This document shows, in pieces, positions 47,856 through 59,705 of a stretch of DNA of 64,000 nt. The stretch lies in NCBI RefSeq assembly GCF_037975245.1, contig NC_092565.1, positions 17,461,999 to 17,525,998 of the forward strand, in the 5' to 3' direction. The stretch is from Apostichopus japonicus. Taxonomy: Eukaryota; Echinodermata; Holothuroidea; Aspidochirotida; Stichopodidae. The notes beneath the pieces are model-generated. The model worked only from the letters and a program-made list of their open reading frames with translations, did not search any database and had not been told where the DNA came from. A program made the translations under genes and the position numbers. How positions within the stretch are numbered: the first letter of the stretch is position 1; each line of letters begins with the position of its first letter.

Positions 47856-48235
47856 AGCTTTGTGATTAATACACAAGCTTTGTTATAACTGCACAAGCTT
47901 TGTAATAACTGCACAAGCTTTGTGATAACTGCACAAGCTTTGTTATAATTGCACAAGCTTTGTTATAACTGCACAAGCTTTGTTATAACTGCACAAGCTT
48001 TGTTATAACTGCACAAGCTTTGTTAAAACTGCACAAGGTTTTGATATAACTGCACAAGCTTTGTGATAACTGCACAAGCTTTGTTATAATTGCACAAGCT
48101 TTGTTATAACTGCACAAGCTTTGTTATAACTGCACAAGCTTTGTTATAACTGCACAAGCTTTGTTAAAACTGCACAAGGTTTTGATATAACTGCACAAGC
48201 TTTGTTATAACTGCAAACGCTTTGAAAGAACTGAA
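47856..48235. repeat. 20-bp HindIII-type minisatellite, about 19 copies
   Basis: The unit is AAGCTTTGTTATAACTGCAC, so each copy carries an AAGCTT (HindIII) site. The variant block from TGTGATAACT (47921) to GCACAAGGTT (48031) recurs at 48062 to 48172, an offset of 141 bp. Thus seven units, including one with an extra base, were duplicated as a block. The array decays at its right end (AAACGCTTTGAAAGAACTG). Confidence 0.92.
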
Positions 48236-50716
48236 AAATATTTTTTTAGCTGCTTAAGCTTTGCTATAAATGGATACGCTTGTTTTATGAAGAATAAAGA
48301 AAATAGATTAAAAAATCAAGCACCGTGGGTGGTACAAAGTATTGCTATTATATGCGAGTACGACATATATTATTGTTTCAATCCATCGTTCTTCGCAATT
48401 TATGATAGAACAACTTTTGAGACGATATTTTTATGTCTTTTATTTAAACTTTTCTAACTATACAATGGATCTTTGTCCTTTCTTTAGTTTGACACACATA
48501 AATACAAAATATTGATTTCATTCTAAGCTTGAATACAAACGGCAATTCAATTAACATATTAACTTTCTTTTTCTTTGATAGTGCTACAATTGAATTAACT
48601 TCAAACTATTCTTTCAAGTTTTAATCGAGCTCTAGTTCATGCTTTCAAATCACCACTTTATTTGCTCATTATAAAATATTGAAATAAGTAAATACACCCT
48701 GTTTTACTCTTTTAAGTTCGTGTGATCCTACGTGTGCCACAACTTATTCCATGGAATCGTGATCTCATCATATAGCCGAGTACATGTCTCCGTGAGTCTT
48801 GACTTCATAATTAAACGTAAACAACTCGATGACAGAATATAGACTATTTATAGATAATGATGGCAACAATTAGGAATACAATTATTTGACATAAAAATGA
48901 TAATTAATTTTGTTCCTGTGCAAAGAAAACTACTGGGGTAAACACTGCTCCACCCCTTTCTCTCTCTTCTATTTGTTTCAATAAGATTTGGATTTGTAAT
49001 TTTTCATAAATTAAAATTATGCACTATTTGGCATTTATGTGGGTCTTACTAAAGAAAGAAAGAAAGATTTATTGCGCCAGTTAAAAAATTTTAACCAAAA
49101 GAAAAGGTTCATAAAATGCGGCTGCAAATGTTGTAACGCTGAATTGACTTTAATTTTTGTTATCTTATTTGGTGCCATATAACGTCTTATGTTACATCAT
49201 GATATAGATATATTCGCCGTTTTTGTGCGACGTTTAATTTTCCCACTTAAAGTGTCTGTGAAGAGGGGGGAGGTTATGGTCGGAGGGGATAAACAGGTGA
49301 AGGTTTAGTTATGACCAAATTGTCTGCCTCGTCTTCCTATAACTTGTCAGCATTCAAGCAATATCGAAATATTCGAAAATCCACACAATTATAAGTACAT
49401 AATCAAAAAGCGATCATAATTTGTTTTCATGAATATTATATATCAGAGAAGTAAATGTAATTGAGCTTTTTTACGTACCGGACACCTTCATATCTATTTG
49501 AACGAGGTTAGATAAAGATTAAAAAGAAAAAGTGGTTACAGCTTTGAAAAAAAAGGTGCCCTATATAAATCCATTCTCACTTATTCAAGTATATAAAACA
49601 AATATATTGTAAGTATTAAAAGTTATACACATCGTTTATTTCTACGCTGAAATAGAACCGGGACGTGTTCTAAATCTTATAGCTATCGTTTTTTGGCTCT
49701 AAGGCAGCAATCTTCACCCACACTGCTTTACTCATAAATCTGTGCTTGCGGGAAGATTAACATATAGTGACGACATATAGTCAAATTTTAATTCACATTA
49801 ATGTGTCACGGAACAGTCGACTCCTTACATTACTTTTTGCGTTAACCTAAAGATTGAGAACAACAGACCTGCAGAGAAGTGAAGTCACACGCTCATCCGG
49901 GATTACGTTTATTCCAGATTAACTCTCGAAGATTGACAATAATGAAAAGGTTCTCTCGATAAGAGCTCATGGCTGAGATTGGGAAGAGTTCACTATAAAT
50001 TACCTCTTCAGAAGTTAAAGGAATTCTTTTCAACGTCTGGGGAATGAAATGTCGAAATAGTGTTGACTGAAGACAATACTGTATCGTCCAGGTTGGTTGG
50101 ATATTATTATTATCTTAACTAAATTGTTAGGTTCTCAGTGCTTCATAAAAATGTGATCACCTGGCCAAGTAAGAAAGTAATTTGCCGAACACGTTACAAG
50201 AATTCCTGTCGACTTTGATGTTAACTAGGTATATTAGATATTAACACACTCTCCTGTTCCGTATACCTACTGGTACACTATAGCTGTGTGTATTGATATA
50301 ACTCAAGATGATATTTTATGTACTGTTTTATGTGACTGTTTTAACTGTGTTTACATATGGTCTATTGAAAAGCTCGAAGTGCATATTTTAGTTTAGTAAA
50401 CAAGATTCAATATACTTAAATCTTTAGTTTCAATTTAAAACTGTCACTTTGTACGTAATTTCAATAATTGAAAGGGTTATTCCGTTGGCTAGAGTCGGTT
50501 GTTTAAAGTTATTACGCATGGTTTTCATCTTGAAGTCAAAAACTACATCTATAATAGCAGTTTGAATCTGCTTCTCTTGATAACACATACTCATTTATCC
50601 AGAGAGGAATGTCGACTATTTCTGAAAGCGAATTGCATTTCGATGAAATTCTAAATACAGAGAACATTCACAACCTATAGCAAACGTTTTCAATTATATC
50701 ACATTATAATCAACCA
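48236..50716. other. Intergenic, no gene recognised
   Basis: AT-rich DNA with a short AAAG run near 49053-49067 and no coding signal. No open frame longer than about 60 codons is present here, which is consistent with non-coding DNA. Confidence 0.55.
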
Positions 50717-50724
50717 CACCTAAT

Positions 50725-51127
50725 CAGTGGCGGGGCGTCCATACAGTCAGAGGTGGCGGATGCCCCCCCCCCCCCGACGGACTCAAGTGGACTGCTGGCG
50801 CTCTTTTCATCTTTTTACCACTTTTTACTTATTCGCGATTATTGACTTTTTTATTGCGCTCTCAAATACCTATTGACATTTGTCACATTTTGTTGGTGTA
50901 ATTTTCTGACAAAATGTCGATGACACATATTTATTCTTCGTTTATCTGCAAAGTAGCAAGGCCCGGAAAGGGTCATTATCGGCGATCTAGGGAGTATCTT
51001 TACTCAAAAAATGTCTGTACGCTCCGCGCCAACTTGTGGTGGCGCTCCGCTTAAATAGTGTCGAAAGCGCCCCCACAGACCAATCTTGCCCCCCCCCCCC
51101 TGACCAATACCCCTAGCTAGGCCACTG
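50725..51127. mobile_element. hAT-like non-autonomous element, 403 bp, intact duplication
   Basis: Flanked by perfect 8-bp copies of CACCTAAT (50717-50724 and 51128-51135). Ends CAGTGGCGGGGCGTCC (left) and CAGTGGCCTAGCTAGGG (right, complement) are CAGxG-type inverted repeats. C-runs lie just inside both ends (50763-50774 and 51090-51099). The interior has CGCTCCGC-type words and no transposase frame. Confidence 0.9.
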
Positions 51128-51135
51128 CACCTAAT

Positions 51136-54100
51136 ATAGGACGGTTAGAATAGGAACTAAATGTTTTAGTTTATCCGCCATCACAGGACACTTTGATTAA
51201 ATTCCTATGTAGCATAGCAGGTTCTAAGCAATTACAAAAAAGTTACAACCAATCAACCATATCTCGAGTTAAGATATAAGAGGTGATTTTTCAAACTAAT
51301 ATTGTAGAAAAAATATGTTTGTCTTTAAGATTGGCCTAGGTGTTGCGTTGGTTGCCACAAGAATATCCATTTGAATATTATGAGTTGTATGAAAAGAATA
51401 AAGGTTTCTTTTTGCTCTTTGCCCTGAGGATTCAATGAAGAATGAAAATATCCAATTATTTTACCAATGGGATATAGTTATATTAGACAATACACCAAAG
51501 ATTATAATAATGCGTCACGTCCAAACTATTGACGTCAAAGTTGACGATATGAGAAGTTAAATTTACAGAGGATAACTATAAACGAAATACACAACGTCAA
51601 CTACTTGATGAAATGATTAACATGAAACAAGTTTTGAAGGAAAAAAATTACTGTAATGTTTTGTAATATATTTCACACGCAAAGTAGTTCCAAATTCAGC
51701 TTTTAATTTTACCCACCTTTCACAATGGCTGTACTAACTTTGTTTTTTACTTACTACAAAAAATCCCGTCTTTCTCCACTTATGAAGGGAGGAAGATTGC
51801 CAAGTCGAGAGTAAAGCTGTATCCTCTTGATGCATCTACTCAAGAGGCAGAGTAAAGTGACTTTAGGAAAACTACTTTTTCCCAGAAGAAATCATCTCGA
51901 TAAAAAGAAGGCTGAAGGTTAAAACATCAGTTATCTATCATTGTTCTGTTTGGATCTCATTAGTGCAAAGAGCTTCTTCAACGCCTCTTTGTTTTGAAAC
52001 AGAATACAAAATTAACTTTGGCTCTCGAGTGATACGGTACTTTAGAAAAGTCAACAGCCTTTTCGATGTGTCAAAAAGAAAGAAAATTAGTTCTAGAGAT
52101 TAGTAATACGATGGGATTTTTAAGTGTCACCTTCTAAGTAACATAACCGTTAATGGGAAGAAGTTATATTTGTTTATCATTCATTTTCAATGCTGGTTAC
52201 TTTTCTTTAAGGTCAGACGGATAATTATTGTAAGGAGAAAGTCAGTTGTATAATAATCTTATACACATAGTCTTTTCGTGCAGTCTTCTTGCTAACATTA
52301 CGACCAACACATTAATGTATTTACAATGAATGTATCGTGGCATTCTACCATGTCTTATGTACCACCTATCAATGATAGAATCTTAAAGTAACTATATTTA
52401 TCTTTCTTGACCATTAGGCCCATCCATTTCTCATCCGGTTTCCAAGATTCACTGAGAAATATTTCACAGTGATGTGTTTGTTGTGGTCGAAAAGGGCGCA
52501 GTGTAGCCAAACGTTAAGTTCAAAGAGTTCAACCGAATTGAAGCCATGAATCTCGAACGGAAGTAGGCTAGCAGAAACTACCAGTGTAAGAATATCAATA
52601 TGTATAACTTATGACCATCAATAACCAAAAACAGCACAAAAAACAACAAAGAAACCAACAAAGAACAAAGAAACAATTAAAAACATCTAAATAAACAATT
52701 AATTCAATAAATTACAATTACAGCTGTCAGTAGTTTCTTGTGTTCGTGACTACGGTTGAAGTTTGATAGACATATTAAGGCTACAGATAAAGTTCCTCGA
52801 TAAAGTTATATTGGCCTCTGACTACGTGAGAGACAAAAACTTCTTGTTATTGACGAATCGGTTCATTAATCACGTCAAAACTTGCTAGAAGTGATCACAA
52901 ATTTATTTCAAACACAGATAACATCAATTAAGGACCAGGACAAAAAATCGACTTGGGAAGGTTCTTGCTTGCCATGTTTCTCTCATTATATAGCCTTAAG
53001 TCTTTTGATGGTAGATAATTGGGGCTGAGAAGAGAAATCTGCTTTGACTTTAGCAGAAATGTTGGCATAGTATCAAAAATGTTTAAAGGTATAAAGAAGG
53101 AATCAAAGATCTTAGTTAAGGATTTACGCTTTAACGGTACTTCTTTTCTTGACATTGGAGATCGATTTATCAATATCGTCAATAGACATGTTTGTGATGG
53201 CAGATATTCATATAGATACTTTACACGTTTTATTTTATTTTTTAAATGGATGTCATGATATGAGTGGATGACTCTTCATTGCTACCGCTATATAAATACC
53301 ATTAAACCATTGGCTAGAATTCTGCGTTTACGGAAAAATTGAAACCGCTGTGCTTGTGGAATAATTTTGGAACTTGCTTTTCGTGGAATAACTTTGAAAA
53401 CTGTCTTTGAAGTAATAAATGACATTGGCTGAAAAAGATATCTTTTCATCTTTAAGCGGTGACTTTGTATAAATTCTAGTGACAAACGTTGTCATCGTGG
53501 TTTGACCTACATTGCGTATCACAAGTATCATCTCCTTTAACACATTTAATGGCATGCAGGTATCGTTCGCCCGAAGGATTTTAACTTTAAGTGTTCGTCG
53601 CTGATGCTAACGTGTTCTTCAGAACTATAGGGCTTCTCCCCCAATGTGCTTTTGAGCCTCAGTTTAACCAATCGTCTCGGCCGGCGTCAATTCCTCTCAC
53701 AAACCAAAAGTAAAATAATGTAAAAGAAAAGAAAACCTTAAGAGGATCGACTAGGTTTTAATTTCTGTCAGATGAATATCAAGGCGATCAGCAAATGCAA
53801 AACACATGATACATTAAAGGATGGCTTTAGGCCAAAACTTTAGTGTTATGTAAGTGATAGTCTATCAAAAATGGATTATTTCGAGAGAGTACTGGACAGA
53901 ACATGCTGTGACAAGTAGGATAACAGCCTGTGACATTACACCCAACAAAAGAACAAGAGACATCGCCCGAACCCTATTTCCCACGAAAAAAAAAGAACAT
54001 CATACAACCATTTAAGTTAATACGTGTAGGCAAGGTTACGATCTTTATGCAGGTGTTGGTATTTCGTATTTACTTTTACAGATACATATTTGAACAATAA

Positions 54101-57100
54101 GCAGAGTTAAGAAGGTTTAAATATTTGGAATTGATTGGAAATGAAATAGGTCAGTACCGCACAGTTCCTCTGTCTGCAACTGTTTCAATGTACTAACGTA
54201 CAATCGTATATATGCGTATCGGTTGTGTTATGGTATATTACATTTGGAAACATACAACTTCATGACTAACTGTTGTTTTGGTCTTCAAAGTTCAAAGTGC
54301 GTAGTGGATGAGAATCCCATGTCTTTAATAAGCAGTTGTGATGCCTCGTAAACATGTGAAATAAAAGTCACGTTTCAAATCTTAGTTGTAAATGGAAATG
54401 CTGCCCTTTCCAATTTCCCCGACCAAGCTCATTTTGCCGTCACTTTATGAATGGATCTAGCAAATTAAGTTAAAATATTCGTAAGTTTTGTGTAAAAAAA
54501 AAACTTTTGTCACATATCGATAACATATATCACTTCTACCGCTTTACGGTCAGGCCATTGCCATCAGATTCTATTATTTCAACAGACAGAGATAAGGAGA
54601 AAGACCAAAAAACGAGGATTAAGAGAGAAAATATAAGACATGTCGGTGAAAAACGTTCATAATACGGAAGATGGATTAGTGCATATTGAACATATGACAA
54701 CTTGAGCTATGTAACTGACTTTTGGAATATTTTATTCTAACGAAACTTCGACTTGTTTATTCAAAGTTGTCGAAGTACCTTACATCCCAGGTATTACCGG
54801 ATGTCGCTAAAGACATTTGCCAGTAGCAAAATATTGACACGAGGTAAAAACAAAAACATGAGACATTTTATTAAACACATTAACTTGATTAATTCCAAGC
54901 GACGTTAACATTTTGCCGTAATTTTACACTGCATAAGAAAGAAAAAAAAAACATTGACGCACGAGACACAAGCATCATCACAAGCAAACTGGAATTTGTT
55001 TTTTAAATTATTCAACTTTGACTTCGTTATTGGAAGTGAAGTTTGACTCTTCAAGCTCATAACCTACATTGTTATGAAACATTTAGTTGAAAAGTTCATT
55101 TCATCTGCGAATTATAGAATTATCGACGCAAAAGGATTAAAGGTCCAACAGAATTAAAGGAATTGGAACAGGTTATAAAGTAGGAAGCCTCTTTTTGAAA
55201 ATGATGTTTTTTAATGAAACTTTGGAAAGTTTCAGAGTATCTCCAGCCAGTTTTTGTTTGGTTGCTTTTGCAGGTCACAATAAAAAAGAAAATAGTCTGT
55301 TAAAATTATGTCATTACATAAACAGTTAAACAATATATTGCGGTGAAGTACCTGAGTGTATATATGTTACACATGGAGTATTCATGTTTTCTCCAGACAT
55401 TACCTCACCAATACATATTTGATAGTTGCATAGTTAGTTTTTATGTCGTTTCGTTAACAAGTATATCATTACCGTCCCAGATCCTGTCATGTTTCTCGTT
55501 TATGGAAATTAGAATTACTCATTAACTGAATTTCATCAATTTGATATTTTCCATATCCGTATATGAAAGTATGTCTGGGTGTCTATTGTTTACTTTATTT
55601 GTTTCATTTAATTTGCCTTACACCCGGGGTTGAATGTTATAGGCCTACCCTCAGTTTCATTGAATAAAAAATACCTCTGAGATATGAAACAAGGATTGAT
55701 ATCTAAAGGGTTAATTTCATTCTTTAAAGAAATTTTCTGAAAATTGAATGAACTTAACAGATAATCTGCAGTTTGTAGTTTGTTACATTCATTCTGATAG
55801 CACCGCTGAGAGAGAAAGTCCTGTGGCATGAAACAATAGTTTACAGTGCTATAGTTAGCACAAGACACAGTTTAAGACACAGATGTCATAACACTTTTAT
55901 GTAAACATGTTAATACGGTGGCATAAGACTGTGTGAAATGGATTAACTATACCTATAGTTTACAACATCAATTGAAGGTCATTTGTTTAATTCTAGATTT
56001 GTATTTTTCAAGGTTGAATAAACCTGATTTAAGTATTTTCGATTACAACGCAACTTTTTGTATATAAAAACAACATTGTATGTTATCGATAGATTAGTAA
56101 AAGTCAGACAAATTTCCATCTAAATTACCTTGACAACGTGTCTAACTCTTCTGTCTCTAGGAATTTTCATAAAAATTAATCGTACTTCAAAGAATAACAT
56201 TTTCTTCATGAAATATGCCACAGGGCGTAGCTTTTTATCTTTAGTAAATGCAGAAATAAACCAGGAAGTTTTTTGATACGATCTACCTCTGCTGCGAGAA
56301 TATTCTTTTATAAATCCTGCAAATAATCCTTTCATTTCAAAACAAAACCCTAACATTTAGCCTATAGACATTTGAGTAACTAGGTAGTAATTTACATATA
56401 GAAAAACACATTTTGTGGTTTCGTAATTCAATTCAACTAAAGTAACACACGTGTATGCTTGGGTAAAAGCTGATGAAATAATTAAGTTGTCTCAGTGGAA
56501 TCACTTAAGTTTCATTGCCATAGTTAATAACATCTATTTTTAAATAGTTTAAAGGACGCTTAAATCATTTTAAAACCAATTGTGAACATTTAAAATAGCC
56601 TTAAACAAATTTACGACTTCTCATGACTATTGATGTAATTTGTTTAATACTAAATATCAAAATACAATTATCGCCAAAAACGATGGAAATGTAATGTCCG
56701 TGAATTTGAAGGTAATTGCAAACGTAGGCCTATGTTCTGCTTCAGGTTTGTCGCCAGGAATGCAAAAATATTTTCATGAGAAGTGAAGCATCCGAGCTTA
56801 GGGTTATTTGAATGAAAATTTATTTTGCGATCAACAAAACATTACATACATAGTAGACGAAATGAATAAATGAAATTAGTATATTGTATCGGACCTTAGC
56901 TTCATATTCTCGAAGGAACATTTTGTGTAGCTTTGTTGTCTGTTCACAACTAATGATACCTAGTAAATAAAGTCGTGGGTAAAGGAAGATGGACATTACT
57001 AAATTTACGACAATTCGCAATCCGACTATCTATAACCAAGGATGAAAAATGTTCTTATGGCTTGTATATTCAACTGTTATGTACCCAAAACTACCAACTC

Positions 57101-57179
57101 AAGCTTTTAAATGTTATTGCATTTCGTTTCATGGAATAAAGTGAAACTATCTGATCTGCTCGGAGGGAGCAGTTATGTT
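51136..57179. other. Intergenic, with one weak exon candidate
   Basis: About 6 kb without a recognised gene. TGACGTCA at 51530-51537 and TAGGCCTA at 55640-55647 and 56725-56732 are present. A 188-bp open segment at 56129-56316 (-) is bounded by splice-like signals (see findings). Frames at 52928-53182, 53288-53485 and 55608-55868 on the minus strand look protein-like in composition but have no family motif. Confidence 0.4.
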
Positions 57180-58085
57180 AATGAAAGAAGTTGAACGAAT
57201 GGTTTCTTCGTTACCCGCAGATATAGGTATCCGCCGCACTTACAAAAGGTATCTATTCGGAACAGTTTCATCTATGGAAGAATTCCATGAGTAAGAGCCC
57301 AACTTGGTGATACCAATGGTTTCTCATTACCCGCAGATACAGGTACCTGCCGCACTTACAAAAGGTATCTATTCGGAACAGTTATATCTATTGAAGAATT
57401 CCATGAATAAGAGCCCAACTTGGTGATACGAATGGTTTCTTCGTTACCCGCAGATATAGGTACCCGCCGCACTTGCAAAAGTTATCTATTCGGAGCAGTT
57501 ATATCTATTGAAGAATTCCCTTAATAAGGGCCCAACTTGGTGATACCAATGGTTCCTCCTTACCCGCAGATATAGGTACCCGCCGCACTTACAAAAGGTA
57601 TATATTCGGAACAATTATATTATGGAGGAATTCCATGAATAAGAGCCTAACTTGGTGATACAAATGGTTTCCTTCATTACCCGCAGATATAGGTACCCAC
57701 CGCACTTACAAAAGATATAAATTCGGAACAGTTATATCTATGAAAGAATTCCATGAATAAGAGCCCATCTTGGCGATACCAATGGTTTCCTCCTTACCCG
57801 CAGATATAGGTACCCGCCGCACTTACAAAAGGTATCTATTCGGAACAGTTATATCTATGGAAGAATTTCCTGAGTAGGATCCCAACTTGGTGATACCAAT
57901 GGTTTCCTCCTTACACGTAGATATAGGTACCCGCCGCACTTACAAAAGGTATATATTCGGAACAGTTATATCTATGAAAGAATTCCATGAAGATGAACCC
58001 ATCTTGGTGATACCGATGGTTTACTCCTTACCCGCAGATATAGGTACCCGCCACACTTACAAAAGATATCTATTCTGTTTGGTTT
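57180..58085. repeat. 117-bp tandem repeat, about eight copies
   Basis: The word GCAGATATAGGTACCCGCCGC or its variants places copies at 57217, 57333, 57450, 57566, 57683, 57800, 57917 and 58034, a period of 116-117 bp. The unit also carries TTACAAAAGGTATCTATTCGG, AACAGTTATATCTATGG, AGAATTCCATGAATAAGAG and CCCAACTTGGTGATACCAA (read in pieces). Copies are about 90% alike. 117 is 39 codons, so a frame stays open over the last two copies (57887-58087), but earlier copies break it. Not a gene. Confidence 0.92.
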
Positions 58086-59539
58086 GAAACGCTAGATCAT
58101 GGGTCGTCACAAAATTAATGTCGCGGGTAAGTGTGAAACTTGGTACTACCCAATCCGTGGACCTCATCACTTAAGAAAATTCTTACTCCCAGGACAATAG
58201 GGGAAATATCGCTTAATATGAGATACAAAAGTTATTCTTTCGCATTGACTTTCTGTTATGTTCATTTACCTAGATCACAAGTAGGTCCTTTTTGCAAGCT
58301 TCCCCGAAGTGTACAAATGCCATTTTTTTTGTCTCCGATTCAATGAAATTCTTGATTTATGGTTGGAGGAATATCCTATACTCAATTTTCTCGGGCCTCG
58401 GACGCGAGTTACCATTTTGCCCATGTACCAGAGAGTCAGAAATGCTATAATAAGGTATATGTTGTGCTGAAACACATAAGCAGTTCACCGATACGTGTAC
58501 TTCACTGATACTTTGATTAAACAGCAAATCTCTTATACTGAAACAGACATGTAAAACGTGGACACCAAACATGGACTTATTCTGACGAAAGGCTTATAGT
58601 ATGCAAACAAGACGGTATTAACCATTGCGTATCTAATGGAGTTTCCAGTGCATTGCAAACAGTTTGATAAAGACCCATGATAGAATACACCTGTATATAA
58701 ATGTCACTCAGTTAACACGACACCGGTATAAAATTACAACTATAACGAGAACAACTGTGTAAACAAGATGGAAATATAAGCTCGGGATTTCATTTTCTGA
58801 AATCCCACCCATCAAGATTAGTTTGTATCGCCAGCGATGTACGGATTTTTTATATATTTTTTTGAAATATGGAAAGGAGTGTCATTTACGATTTTGAAAA
58901 CTGTACAATCAACCCCTCATACCACATAATATGAGATAAAACTTCCATCCACGTTTCAAACTTGTTTTGAAAGGAACCTTTTAAATCTGAATTAAGGTTG
59001 TCAATGTTGTTTAATTAACAATTTAGACTTATTACGAAACCTCTAAGGAACCTCATAACTTTTCTTTGAACGACAGCACGTCACTTATCAATGCTATTTT
59101 GAAGTATGTTTACTATTCTTTACTTTATTTAATGGAGAAAGCAATACTCAGTTTCATTATTGAACAGGACAATCTTCAACCAATCAATGATTGGATTACT
59201 TTATGATTGCTGAATTAGTAAAGAATTATGTCACTTTGGTTATACTATATGCTACCTTAATTGGAAGTGATTCTTGCACAAATAACATTACACTGTAAAC
59301 TGTATGACTAATAGGCTCTATAATTTTTATGTGACACTTGTGTAACTTGATTCGAAAATGGATGAATCCTGCCAGATTTGTCAATATCGAAATTTGGTAA
59401 GTAATATGGAAAAAATTAATGAAAGTTCGAACGCCTTTCGATTAAGTGCACTTGTGATAGGTAAACAAGATATCTGTAGTTAATATCGAATAAACATTAG
59501 CACTTTTCAACGGCACCCATTCCTATCCTTCCTTTAACG
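58086..59539. other. Intergenic, no gene recognised
   Basis: AT-rich DNA with short frames lacking motifs (58140-58346, 58275-58475, 58357-58572). Some words near 58370-58400 are GC-rich. Confidence 0.5.
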
Positions 59540-59697
59540 CAGCGTTTCTACACTTGGGGTGCGTGGCTGGACATCGGGGTGTGCGAAGTCAAATGCATAA
59601 ACAACAAAGTTCATGCAAAGGGCTCTTCTTATTTTATTGCATGGCGGCGGTGGGGAGGGGCGGAGGGCGTGTAGTTGCAAAGCTTAAGAAACACTAG
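59540..59697. mobile_element. hAT-like relic, about 158 bp
   Basis: Left end CAGCGTTTCTACACTTGGGG and right end (complement) CTAGTGTTTCTTAAGC are imperfect inverted repeats of the CAGxGTTTCTxAA type. Flanks CTTTAACG (59532-59539) and TTTTAATG (59698-59705) match at six of eight bases, both differences being C/T. An internal deletion probably shortened it. Moderate confidence. Confidence 0.55.
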
Positions 59698-59705
59698 TTT
59701 TAATG

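Noticed and set aside
47856-48235. CRISPR-like array
   Set aside because: Repeats are contiguous 20-bp units without unique spacers, in a eukaryotic setting.
57180-58085. CRISPR-like or coding repeat array
   Set aside because: The whole 117-bp unit is repeated with no variable spacer, and the frame breaks in most copies.
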